A DNA stretch of 64,000 nt. Origin: Paracidovorax konjaci. Lineage in GTDB: Bacteria > Pseudomonadota > Gammaproteobacteria > Burkholderiales > Burkholderiaceae_C. Positions 1 to 7,947 of this stretch are shown in pieces. Below the pieces are notes generated by a model. That model had not been told where the DNA came from. It saw nothing but the letters and a program-made list of their open reading frames with translations, and ran no database searches. Position 1 is the first letter of the stretch; every line of letters begins with the position of its first letter. A program made the position numbers and the translations under genes. The DNA lies in assembly GCF_900112675.1 (NCBI RefSeq), contig NZ_FOMQ01000003.1, positions 372,001 through 436,000 of the forward strand, in the 5' to 3' direction.

Positions 1-1002
1 GCGTGGTCGCTGCCGGTCTATTGCTCGTTCCGCCGGCAGATGTTGTTTTCAGCCAGCCATGGCAGCTATGGCGGCGACCTGGGGCTGGGCGTGAATCCGA
101 AGATCGTGGCCCGCATCCGCGCGAGCGATCTCGTCCTGCTGGTGGGCGGACGGCTGTCGGAAATTCCCTCGCAGGGGTATGGGCTGCTGGACATCCCCGT
201 GCCCGCGCAGCCGCTCGTGCATGTGCATGCCGACGCGGACGAGCTGGGCCGCCTCTACCGCCCCACGCAGGCGATCCACGCCACGCCGCAGGCCTTCGCC
301 GCCGCGCTGGCCGGCGTGCGGCCCGCCACGGCGGCGCACGGGGCAGGCCAGGCCGCCGAGGCCCATGCCGAGTACCTCGCATGGAGCGACCCGGCGCCCA
401 TCCGCATTCCCGGCCCGCTGCAGATGGGCGAGGTGATGCAGCACCTGCGCGCGGTGCTGCCCGCCGATGCCATCTTCTGCAACGGCGCGGGCAACTTCGC
501 CACCTGGGTGCACCGCTTCTGGCCGTTCACCGCCTATGCGAGCCAGCTCGCGCCCACCAGCGGCTCGATGGGCTACGGGCTGCCGGCGGGCGTGGGCGCC
601 AAGCGGCTGTGGCCGCAGCGCGAGGTGGTGGTCTTCTCGGGCGACGGCGATTTCCTGATGCACGGGCAGGAATTCGCCACCGCCGTGCAATACGGCCTGC
701 CGCTCATCGTCGTGCTGCTGGACAACGCCATGTACGGCACCATCCGCATGCACCAGGAACGCGAGTACCCCGGGCGCGTGAGTGCCACGCAGTTGAAGAA
801 CCCGGATTTCAAGGCCTGCGCCCAGGCCTTCGGCGGGCATGGCGAGCGTGTGGAACGCACGGAAGACTTCGCACCCGCGCTGGCGCGCGCCCGCGCGAGC
901 GGCCTGCCCAGCGTACTGCATTGCCTGCTGGATCCGGAGGCCATCACGCCCACGGGAACCCTGGCCGGCATCCGCGGCGCGGCGCGGGCTGCGGGCCGCT
1001 GA
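1..1002 (+). CDS. Thiamine-diphosphate-dependent enzyme, acetolactate-synthase-like (5' end missing)
   Basis: This is the C-terminal two thirds of a ThDP enzyme of the acetolactate synthase/benzoylformate decarboxylase superfamily. The frame is open from the first base of the window, so the N-terminal pyrimidine-binding domain lies upstream. The visible part starts in the central domain (LPVYCSFRRQ, then a Gly/Asp-rich stretch), followed by the C-terminal pyrophosphate-binding domain. That domain has the classic Mg-ThDP motif, GDGDF about 215 residues in, ending at the conserved Asn of LLDNAMYG. The protein ends in EAITPTGTL, typical of acetolactate-synthase-like proteins. The exact substrate cannot be told from this part; a catabolic or orphan ALS-like enzyme is as likely as the biosynthetic IlvB. 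A PIP box for the next gene begins 14 bases after the stop. Confidence 0.85.
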   Translation, partial: AWSLPVYCSFRRQMLFSASHGSYGGDLGLGVNPKIVARIRASDLVLLVGGRLSEIPSQGYGLLDIPVPAQPLVHVHADADELGRLYRPTQAIHATPQAFAAALAGVRPATAAHGAGQAAEAHAEYLAWSDPAPIRIPGPLQMGEVMQHLRAVLPADAIFCNGAGNFATWVHRFWPFTAYASQLAPTSGSMGYGLPAGVGAKRLWPQREVVVFSGDGDFLMHGQEFATAVQYGLPLIVVLLDNAMYGTIRMHQEREYPGRVSATQLKNPDFKACAQAFGGHGERVERTEDFAPALARARASGLPSVLHCLLDPEAITPTGTLAGIRGAARAAGR

Positions 1003-1015
1003 TCCGGCCGCCAGC

Positions 1016-1076
1016 TTCGGCCAGGCCGCAACGGGTTCGGGTGCCCGGCAGCGGCCATGCATGCCGCGCGCACCAT
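1016..1076 (+). promoter_or_regulatory. Perfect PIP/hrp-II box with matched -10
   Basis: TTCGG at 1016-1020 and TTCGG at 1036-1040 fit TTCGB-N15-TTCGB exactly. A -10 element CACCAT (consensus YANNNT) sits at 1071-1076, 30 bases after the second half-site, inside the 30-32 base window known for HrpX/HrpB-activated promoters. Transcription should begin near 1083, about 30 bases before the ATG at 1112. The bases CA(C/T)CATGGGTG around the -10 also recur at the second PIP promoter at 3661. The match is read directly; activation by HrpX/HrpB is inference from the motif. Confidence 0.85.
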
Positions 1077-1111
1077 GGGTGCAGGTCATTGCCCACTGCC
1101 TGCCCCACCCC

Positions 1112-1909
1112 ATGTCGTTCCACCTTCCCAAGCTCGCTTTCTCGCACATCCGGAATGCCTTCGGCCTGCGTTCCAAGGCGCCGCCACCAGCAGCGCCGCC
1201 TCCCATGTCCCGGCACGGCGCCCGCGCAGCCCCGGAAGAGGGACGCGCCCCACCGCGGCGCACGGCCACGGGTCAGCAGGCGAATGCCAGCGCCCGGGCC
1301 ACCGACCGGCGCGGCCCCGCGCCCGGCGGCCCCTTTGCCGGTGCGGCCCGGAGCACTCCGCTGCGCACGGCGAACGGGCCGCGCCCTGGCGCCTTCCGGC
1401 CGGCGGCCGCGCCACCCGAGGCGCCCACCACGCCCGCAGGCAAGCTGCTGAAGGAATTCCAGCTGACCGACCTCGACCGCATGACCGACGCACAGCTCCA
1501 GAGCGTCGTCGACTTCCTGGGCGAGCGCCCCGGCAGTGCCGTCCAGGCCCCCTTGTCCCAGAACTGGCAGCGGCTGCGCAGCAGCTTCAACGACCATGAG
1601 ATACGGGCGCTGCTCACGGGCAAGACATCCCAGGTGCTGGACTTCCTGCTGACTCCCGCGAAGGCGCCCGAGGCCGCTCCCGCCAGGCTGGTGGGCATGG
1701 AGCAGGCAGATGCACTGCGGACACTGCGCGAGCGGGGGATGTCGGAAGAGATGCTCCGCGCGATGAAAAAAGACGTGTTCGATCAGGTCAAGTTCGGCGA
1801 CCTGGCCAGCGGCCATGCGCTCAACGCGAAATACCAGGCCTACGTGGCCGACGACTTCACGGAATCGGCCACCCACAAGAGTTATGCCAAGCTGCTGAAA
1901 AGCCTGTAG
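1112..1909 (+). CDS. Candidate type III effector, 265 residues, no family recognised
   Basis: The product is a probable substrate of the Hrp type III secretion system; its biochemical role is unknown. The start is the first in-frame ATG after the predicted -10. Residues 1-41 (MSFHLPKLAFSHIRNAFG...) carry no Asp or Glu and are rich in Ser, Ala, Pro and Arg, as in type III secretion signals. Residues 40-110 are a low-complexity Pro/Ala/Arg/Thr linker. Residues 110-265 form a compact, mostly helical domain (KLLKEFQLTDLDRMTDAQLQ at its start) ending in KSYAKLLKSL. There is no Sec signal, membrane segment or recognisable catalytic motif. It is monocistronic and converges on gshA, whose stop lies 42 bases away. 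The strongest argument for an effector is the perfect PIP promoter. Alternatives are a secretion chaperone-like or helper protein, but the length and basic N-terminus fit an effector better. Confidence 0.7.
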   Translation: MSFHLPKLAFSHIRNAFGLRSKAPPPAAPPPMSRHGARAAPEEGRAPPRRTATGQQANASARATDRRGPAPGGPFAGAARSTPLRTANGPRPGAFRPAAAPPEAPTTPAGKLLKEFQLTDLDRMTDAQLQSVVDFLGERPGSAVQAPLSQNWQRLRSSFNDHEIRALLTGKTSQVLDFLLTPAKAPEAAPARLVGMEQADALRTLRERGMSEEMLRAMKKDVFDQVKFGDLASGHALNAKYQAYVADDFTESATHKSYAKLLKSL

Positions 1910-1951
1910 GCCCCCGCAGAAGGCGCCTTGCCGGCTCGCCGGTCTTAGGTC

Positions 1952-3511
1952 TCAGACCGTCTGCGCCACCGGGGCATCGCCGGGCGTGGGCAAGGCATCG
2001 ATGGCCATGTAGCGCTCGCGCCAGGTTTCGAAATCCAGCGAGTCCGCCGCTTCGATGGCCTTCTGCTCGGCCAGGGACTCTGCGGCCATGCGTTCGTAGC
2101 GAGTCTGCTGGGCGCCGGACCAGGGCAGCCCGGCCAGGGCATCGCGGGCAGCGGCGGACTGTGTCAGCGCAAAGTGGGTGAAGCTCTGGTCGTGGACCTC
2201 GGCCATGCGGGCGAGCACGCGCGCGGAGGGCGTGGTGTCCGGCTGCCGCAGCAGGGCCTGGGCCGCCTGCAGCACCGCGGCATGCGCCTGGGTGCCACCG
2301 GCCGCGTCGAGCGCAGCGGCGATGGGCGCGCACTCGGAGAGGATCTGCGCGCCCCATTCGATCAGCGGCACCTGCTGGCCGCCATGCTCCAGGCACAGGC
2401 CAGGCTCGCGTCCGCGCTCGGCCGTGAGGTGCTGGTTGCGCTTCAGGGCGGCGATCTCGGCCGGCGTGTCCGGCGGGCTTTCGCTCAGCAGGCAATGCAG
2501 CAGGAACACATCCAGCAGCCGCATGGTGGGCGCATCGATGCCCACGGGCGCGAACGGGTCGAGGTCCATCAACCGCACCTCCACATACTCCACGCCGCGG
2601 TCGCGCAGCGCATGCAGGGGGCGTTCGCCGGGGCGCACCGTGCGCTTGGGGCGGATGGTGCCGTAGAACTCGTTCTCGATCTGCAGCAGGCTGGTGCCGA
2701 GCTGGTTGTAATCGCCGCCGGGATTGCGCACGCCCAGCGCCTCGTAGGCCGGATAGGGCCGCGTGAGTGCTTCGTGCAGCGAATCGGCGTAGCCTTCCAG
2801 GCCGTTGTAGCTCACGGCCAGCGTGGCCTGCGCATCGCTCTGGTAGCCCAGGCGGCCCATGCGCAGCGACGTGGCGTGCGGCAGGTACAGCGCGTCGGCA
2901 CCCAGCCGCTGGAGGCCGTGCTCGCGCCCCTGCACGAAACAATCGCACAGCGCCGGCGAGGCGCCGAAGAGATAGAGCAGCAAAAACGCCTGCCTGCGGA
3001 AGTTGCGGATGAGCGCGAAATACTCATCGCTCGTCACCCCCGGCATCGACCAGTTGTAGTGGATGCCGGAAATGGTCTGCATGCGGCGCCCGTAGCGGTG
3101 CCCCAGCCCCATGCGGTAGACGCTCTTGGCGCGGCCCACGTTGGAGGCGCCGAAGCGCGCGATCGGGATCGTCTCGTCGGTCGGCAGGCCGCAGGGCATG
3201 CTCGACACCCACAGCATCTCGCCACCCTGAGCGAACAAGGTGCGCAGCACGAACTGGTGGACTTCGGTCAATTCCTCGAGGCATTCCTGCACGGACAGCC
3301 GCGCGCCCGTGATGAGTTCGATCTGCGACTCGCTGTAATCGGTGGTGATGTGCGGATGCGTGAGCGCAGAGCCGAGCGCCAGCGGATGCGGCGTGAGCGC
3401 CAGTCCCCCCGTGGGCAGCACGCGCAAGCCCTCTTTCTCGATGCCGCGGCGCATGCCTGTCAGCCGGCTCGCGGACAGCGCGCGGATTTTCTGCTGCAGA
3501 TGGCTCGTCAT
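1952..3511 (-). CDS. gshA: Glutamate–cysteine ligase
   Basis: This enzyme catalyses the first step of glutathione synthesis, ATP-dependent joining of glutamate and cysteine, in the cytoplasm. At 519 residues it has the length of the enterobacterial GshA type and aligns with it along the N-terminal half: RRGIEKEGLRV, HPLALGSALTHPHITTDYSE, SSMPCGLP, the Arg/Tyr-rich segment ending YGRRMQTISGIHYNWSMP, and a GGDYNQLGTSLLQIENEFY segment near the middle. The start ATG at 3511 gives a normal N-terminus. The gene stands alone on the minus strand between two candidate effector genes, and its 5' region (3512-3780) is shared with the PIP promoter of the large effector. gshB is not in the window. Confidence 0.95.
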   Translation of the reverse strand: MTSHLQQKIRALSASRLTGMRRGIEKEGLRVLPTGGLALTPHPLALGSALTHPHITTDYSESQIELITGARLSVQECLEELTEVHQFVLRTLFAQGGEMLWVSSMPCGLPTDETIPIARFGASNVGRAKSVYRMGLGHRYGRRMQTISGIHYNWSMPGVTSDEYFALIRNFRRQAFLLLYLFGASPALCDCFVQGREHGLQRLGADALYLPHATSLRMGRLGYQSDAQATLAVSYNGLEGYADSLHEALTRPYPAYEALGVRNPGGDYNQLGTSLLQIENEFYGTIRPKRTVRPGERPLHALRDRGVEYVEVRLMDLDPFAPVGIDAPTMRLLDVFLLHCLLSESPPDTPAEIAALKRNQHLTAERGREPGLCLEHGGQQVPLIEWGAQILSECAPIAAALDAAGGTQAHAAVLQAAQALLRQPDTTPSARVLARMAEVHDQSFTHFALTQSAAARDALAGLPWSGAQQTRYERMAAESLAEQKAIEAADSLDFETWRERYMAIDALPTPGDAPVAQTV

Positions 3512-3604
3512 GGTGCGTCTTTTCTTATTACCGGTTTATCTGTGTCGGCCCGGAACTTAGCACGCCGGCCACACTCGCGCTCGCCCCGCCGTCCAAGCCC
3601 CTGC

Positions 3605-3666
3605 TTCGGGCGGCCGCACGGCGATTCGCATCTCCAGCCCCGCCCAGTCACCCCCATGGCCATCAT
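3605..3666 (+). promoter_or_regulatory. Perfect PIP/hrp-II box with matched -10
   Basis: TTCGG at 3605-3609 and TTCGC at 3625-3629 match TTCGB-N15-TTCGB. CATCAT (YANNNT) follows at 3661-3666 after 31 bases. The predicted transcript start near 3673 leaves a leader of about 108 bases before the ATG at 3781. It also argues against the in-frame GTG at 3676, which would be practically leaderless. The same motif pair occurs at 1016-1076. Confidence 0.85.
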
Positions 3667-3780
3667 GGGTGTGTCGTGGCCAGCCAACGGTACGCTTTGC
3701 AGAGCAGCGGCCGTCCAGCCACCTTCGTCCCGGACATTCCGGCCGGGAGCGCGCACGACACCGATGACCCAACGGACACC

Positions 3781-6700
3781 ATGTCGAAATTCGCACTGCG
3801 CCCCAGCACCTTCACCCGGCTCATTCCCGGAAACTCCCAGAACATCGCCCACGCGGGCACCCCCTCTCCCCACAAGCAGGCCCACCACAAGCTGCACCAG
3901 ATCGACGCCGCGGGCGCCCAGCGCGAGGCGCTCGCGCCGGAGTTCGGCGTGGCGGCACGCGTGCGGAGCTACCTGGCCCAACCCGCCCCCGAAGCGCCTG
4001 CGGCCGACGCACCGCCCGAGCCGTCCGCCACGGAACGGCCCCGCACGTCCGCCAAAGCATTGCGGCGCTTCCTCGGCAAGGCCGGAACGGTGCTCGGCAT
4101 GCGGGCCGGCAAGCCCGTGTCCCATGCCGAACTCACGCGCTACCGGGGCAGCGACTCCGCCACGGCACGCCCGATCGGGCAGGACGACCCCCGCGACAAA
4201 GGCACCTGGCGCAGCGTGGGCTCCGCCCAGGCGCGGGCCTTCGTGGCGGCCGAACGCCTGCACCAGGCCGAGGTGGCAGTGAGCAAAGCCAAGGCCCTGG
4301 AGCGCCTGGTGCAACTGCACATCGAGCAACGGGACGACGACGCCTGCCAGGCCGGCAAGCGGGGCGAGCACACCAGCGCCATGGCCCAGTTGCGCAGGCG
4401 CCTGCAGCCCGAAATCGACGCATTGCTGTCGCCCGTGGCCGAAAAGATCGAAGGGTTGCAACAGGCCATCGCGGACCGCGACGTCCGCATCGGCCGCACC
4501 CGGAGCCGCCAGGGCGCCGAGCCGGAGGGCCATGCGCTGCGCGATGTCATGCAGAGAGACCGGAGAAACGAGCTGAAGGACCAGAGGGAGGTGCTGAAGA
4601 CCCGGCTGGCCGAACAGCTCGGACTGCAGAAGTCGCTGCAGCAGCGCCGCAAGAGCATCGATCGGTCGCTGGCGCAACTGGAACGCACCGCCGCCGCGCT
4701 TGCCCGCGATCTCCTCAAGGCGGAAAGCGATACCCACGAACTGCGGTCGCTGCAGGGCGGCCTCGCACAGCGGCGCGAGGGCCTGGAAACCGCATGCAAT
4801 GCGGCCCGCACGGCCAGCGAGGCCGCTGCCACGGAGCTGGCCGAACGCCGCAGCGACATGGTGGATGCACAGATCGCCTCGCTGCCAGGGCTGAGGGAGA
4901 GCGGCACCGCCGACATGCCGGCGCTGCGTATCGCGCTGAGAGGCTTCGTGGACTCCGTGGACCCTGCCCTCTTCGGCGACCAGTCCATCGGCGCCGCCGG
5001 GGCGCTGGCCGTGGGGCTCCAGGCCCTCGCCGTCGCCGCTGACGGCAATGCCGGTAAAGCCCTGCAGGCCCTGGAGGCACTGCGCCGCCTGGATTGGAGC
5101 GACCTCATTCCGGCGCCCGGCCGGCCCGGCCCTTCGGCGCCCGAGGCCGACCTGCCCGCCGCCGCACAGCGCGCAGTGGACCAATTGGCGCACATCCCCC
5201 GCGGCATGCAGGTGCTGGTCCACCTGCTGCGACCCTCGGACCGCCTGGCTGCCGCCCCGGAACGCCTGGCGGCGGCGCGGCTGGCCTTGCGCGCCGACTG
5301 CCTGCTGCGCGCGGCACCGCCCGGCGATGCCGCGTTGCGCACCTGGCTCGGGCATGCGCAGTCCGCGGCGCGCACGGCGGCACATGCGGCCGAGCCCGCC
5401 AAGGCCCTGGCTGCCTGCACGGTCGATGAACGGGCGGCCTACCATGCGCTGCGCAACGGCTATGAGAGCAACGCACCGGGCAGCGCGTACGACCGCGCCA
5501 ACGGCCACCTGCAGAAGATCGCGGATGCCCTGCACGACGTGGGTGCCCACGGCACGGCTCCGAAGCCCATGGGCGGGCAACCCAACGCACTGCGCTCGCT
5601 GCCCGAGGCGCTGGAGGTCGGGGCAGCCACCGCGCTGCCCACGCCGCGGCGCCGCGCCGGCGAAGCCCTCGAAAAGGCGGCAGAACACCTGGGCGAGATG
5701 CTCGGCGGCCTGCGCGCCGGCCGGCCGGCCGGCCATATTCCGTCGGGCGCGGAACGTGCTTGGCAGGCCATTGCGGAGGCCATCCGATGGGCCCCCGAAG
5801 GCACCGACCGCACAGCCATGGTGCTGGACGAACCGGCCATTGCCGGCATCCGCGAGCGTGCCCAGGCGCTGCACGATCATGCCCTCGGCGTGGCACGCGG
5901 CCGTGGAGTCGCGCCGACGGAGGGCGAAGAACATCCTGCGCTGCAGGCAGCCTGGAAGCACCTGCGCAGCCGGCCGCACACTGTGCCGGAAGCGATGGCC
6001 CTGCTGGCAGAACGGATGCCCACCGTGGCGCCAGAAGAGGCGTCCGGGCCGGCCCCGGGCGCCACGCCGGGCGGTACACAGGTGTCCTGGGACACCTATG
6101 CCCAGCGCCGCACCACGCAGTTCAAGGAAGCCGTGCAGGCCGCCGGCCGGCTGCTGCGGGACGGCGATCCGCAGCAGGTGACGAACGGCCAGGCGCTGCT
6201 GGACCTGACGCGCGACATGATCGGCCAGCTCGAATGGCGCGACCGGCTGCGCCTCATCGGCCAGCAGACCTTCGGTGTCAACGCGGGACCGCTGTCTGCC
6301 GCGGTGGCGGTGGCCGCATCGGCCCTGGGCCTGGGCCTACGGCTCACCGCGGCCGCGCAGCGCAATGTGGACTCGGTCATGGAGTTCTACATGGGCCGCA
6401 CCGGGATGTACCTGCAGGTCGGCGAGCAGACAACCCAGCAGGCCCAGCTCGGCGCAGGTGCCAGCACCGGCTACGGGATCGACCTGGGCGGAGACAAGGC
6501 GTCGCTGGGCCTGACCGCGGCCGCCGACTGGCGCTGGCGCGGCGAACGCGGCGTGGAAAACGGCATCCAGCTGCGGCTGCCGCGCCTGGGCAAAGGCCGC
6601 GAACCCGAACTGAACGTCGAATTCATCGACGCCTACGAGCACCTGCTGCAGATGGCCACGCCCGGCCCCGACGGCGCCCCGGCGCGGCGGGACTGGATGC

Positions 6701-7947
6701 GCGAGTTGCTCGCACACCACCCGGAACTGAGCGCGGGTTTGATCGACGATGCCCAGCGGTCCAGCACCGGCACCGAAACCAACGTCTCCGCAAGCGTGGG
6801 CCTGCGCGTCGGTGAGGTGGCCGACCGGGGCCGCCGCGCGGGCGTGGCCGCCAGCCTGGGACTGAAGATGCGCCAGGACAACGGGCAGACCGCCACCACC
6901 GTCGCGGGCTACATGACCACCATCTACCGCGACGCCACCGCCACCGCCCGCGTGGAAGTGGCAGGCCGCGCCACCGCGAGCGTGCAGTTCGCCGAAGCAC
7001 TGAAAAATACCGAGACCGATCACGGAACGAAAACCTCCCAGCGCGCCAGCGCGAGCGCGGCGGGGCTCGACCTGGGGTACGCCCGCGAACTGAGCGCCGA
7101 CGCCACCACCAACTTCTGCACGCTGTTCCTCTTCGGCGACGAGATCGACCCGGTGCGCAGCGACCGCGCCACGGACTACTCGAAGTTCTCGGATTTCGAG
7201 CGCCACGTGCGTGCCGAATGGGACGGCTGGGCCCAGTACGGCACCGGCAAGCTGGGACCGGAGGTGGACCCTGCGCTGCGGCACCTGCTGGCGGACATCC
7301 AGCTGTCGCACTTCATGGAGCAGACCCACGCCTTCGCGCGCGGCAATGGCTTTGCCGCCATGTTCGCCGACAAGGCCATGCGCGCGCCGGCGGCGCCGCT
7401 GCTGGACGTCCACCGCGCGCTGTCCGCGCTGGCCCGCACGGCGGGCAACACCGAGACAGCGAAAGCCGAGGACGCCGCCTTCGACGCGCTGCTGCAGGAG
7501 GAATCGATGTGGGAACCCACCCTGCTGCTGCTGAGAGAAAAAGGCAAGCTGCAGGCGGAGCGCGGCCTCGACTTCTTCGTCAAGCACCAGAACAACCGCA
7601 ATGCGGAGGCCATGCGCACGGTGGCGCAATGGATCCTGTACGAGCCCGTGCCCCGCCGCGAGCCCGGCCAGGACATCCGGCCCGCGCGCACCTGGCGCCC
7701 GGATGCCGATCCCGCCCCCCGGGCGGCGGCGGGGCCACTCCCCACCATCGCGGAAGAGGAAGCCGGCGAAGAAGCCGAGGACGACGGCAGCCTCTACGGC
7801 TCGGCACCGTCGTCCCTGGAGAGCATCGACTCGTTCCGGTCGGTGCCCGGCTCGCCCCAGCACCGCGCCGCAGCGCAGCCATCTACGGGGATGCTGTCCA
7901 GCTCCGAAATCGCTCCCGCGGGCCCGGAGCGATCGGCGGCGCGCTAG
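3781..7947 (+). CDS. Very large candidate type III effector, 1388 residues
   Basis: This is probably a Hrp type III effector delivered to plant cells; its activity is unknown. The first 40 residues (MSKFALRPSTFTRLIPGNSQ...) lack acidic residues and are rich in Ser, Thr, Pro, Gln and His. Residues about 160-365 are a long, highly charged coiled coil (LKDQREVLKTRLAEQ, RRKSIDRSLAQLE). A mainly helical middle region follows, with a hydrophobic Ala/Gly/Leu stretch at about 837-859. Residues about 890-1120 alternate Gly/Ala/Ser with Thr/Val/Leu (AQLGAGASTGYGIDLG, NVSASVGLRVGEVADRG), the pattern of a repetitive beta-sheet or barrel. The tail after residue 1270 is acidic and low-complexity. Size, architecture and promoter suggest the large effectors of Ralstonia and Xanthomonas such as AWR/RipA, but I find no Ala-Trp-Arg triad and cannot assign it. 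Its stop overlaps the convergent FUSC gene by four bases. Confidence 0.75.
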   Translation: MSKFALRPSTFTRLIPGNSQNIAHAGTPSPHKQAHHKLHQIDAAGAQREALAPEFGVAARVRSYLAQPAPEAPAADAPPEPSATERPRTSAKALRRFLGKAGTVLGMRAGKPVSHAELTRYRGSDSATARPIGQDDPRDKGTWRSVGSAQARAFVAAERLHQAEVAVSKAKALERLVQLHIEQRDDDACQAGKRGEHTSAMAQLRRRLQPEIDALLSPVAEKIEGLQQAIADRDVRIGRTRSRQGAEPEGHALRDVMQRDRRNELKDQREVLKTRLAEQLGLQKSLQQRRKSIDRSLAQLERTAAALARDLLKAESDTHELRSLQGGLAQRREGLETACNAARTASEAAATELAERRSDMVDAQIASLPGLRESGTADMPALRIALRGFVDSVDPALFGDQSIGAAGALAVGLQALAVAADGNAGKALQALEALRRLDWSDLIPAPGRPGPSAPEADLPAAAQRAVDQLAHIPRGMQVLVHLLRPSDRLAAAPERLAAARLALRADCLLRAAPPGDAALRTWLGHAQSAARTAAHAAEPAKALAACTVDERAAYHALRNGYESNAPGSAYDRANGHLQKIADALHDVGAHGTAPKPMGGQPNALRSLPEALEVGAATALPTPRRRAGEALEKAAEHLGEMLGGLRAGRPAGHIPSGAERAWQAIAEAIRWAPEGTDRTAMVLDEPAIAGIRERAQALHDHALGVARGRGVAPTEGEEHPALQAAWKHLRSRPHTVPEAMALLAERMPTVAPEEASGPAPGATPGGTQVSWDTYAQRRTTQFKEAVQAAGRLLRDGDPQQVTNGQALLDLTRDMIGQLEWRDRLRLIGQQTFGVNAGPLSAAVAVAASALGLGLRLTAAAQRNVDSVMEFYMGRTGMYLQVGEQTTQQAQLGAGASTGYGIDLGGDKASLGLTAAADWRWRGERGVENGIQLRLPRLGKGREPELNVEFIDAYEHLLQMATPGPDGAPARRDWMRELLAHHPELSAGLIDDAQRSSTGTETNVSASVGLRVGEVADRGRRAGVAASLGLKMRQDNGQTATTVAGYMTTIYRDATATARVEVAGRATASVQFAEALKNTETDHGTKTSQRASASAAGLDLGYARELSADATTNFCTLFLFGDEIDPVRSDRATDYSKFSDFERHVRAEWDGWAQYGTGKLGPEVDPALRHLLADIQLSHFMEQTHAFARGNGFAAMFADKAMRAPAAPLLDVHRALSALARTAGNTETAKAEDAAFDALLQEESMWEPTLLLLREKGKLQAERGLDFFVKHQNNRNAEAMRTVAQWILYEPVPRREPGQDIRPARTWRPDADPAPRAAAGPLPTIAEEEAGEEAEDDGSLYGSAPSSLESIDSFRSVPGSPQHRAAAQPSTGMLSSSEIAPAGPERSAAR

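Noticed and set aside
3676-3780. GTG at 3676 as the start of the large effector
   Set aside because: The predicted transcript start near 3673 would leave almost no leader, and the added residues DIPAGSAHDTDDPTD would put acidic residues into the secretion signal.
3508-5979. Open frame of over 800 codons opposite the large effector
   Set aside because: The plus-strand gene has a PIP promoter and coherent coiled-coil and beta patterns; the reverse frame shows only Arg/Gly/Ala/His low complexity.
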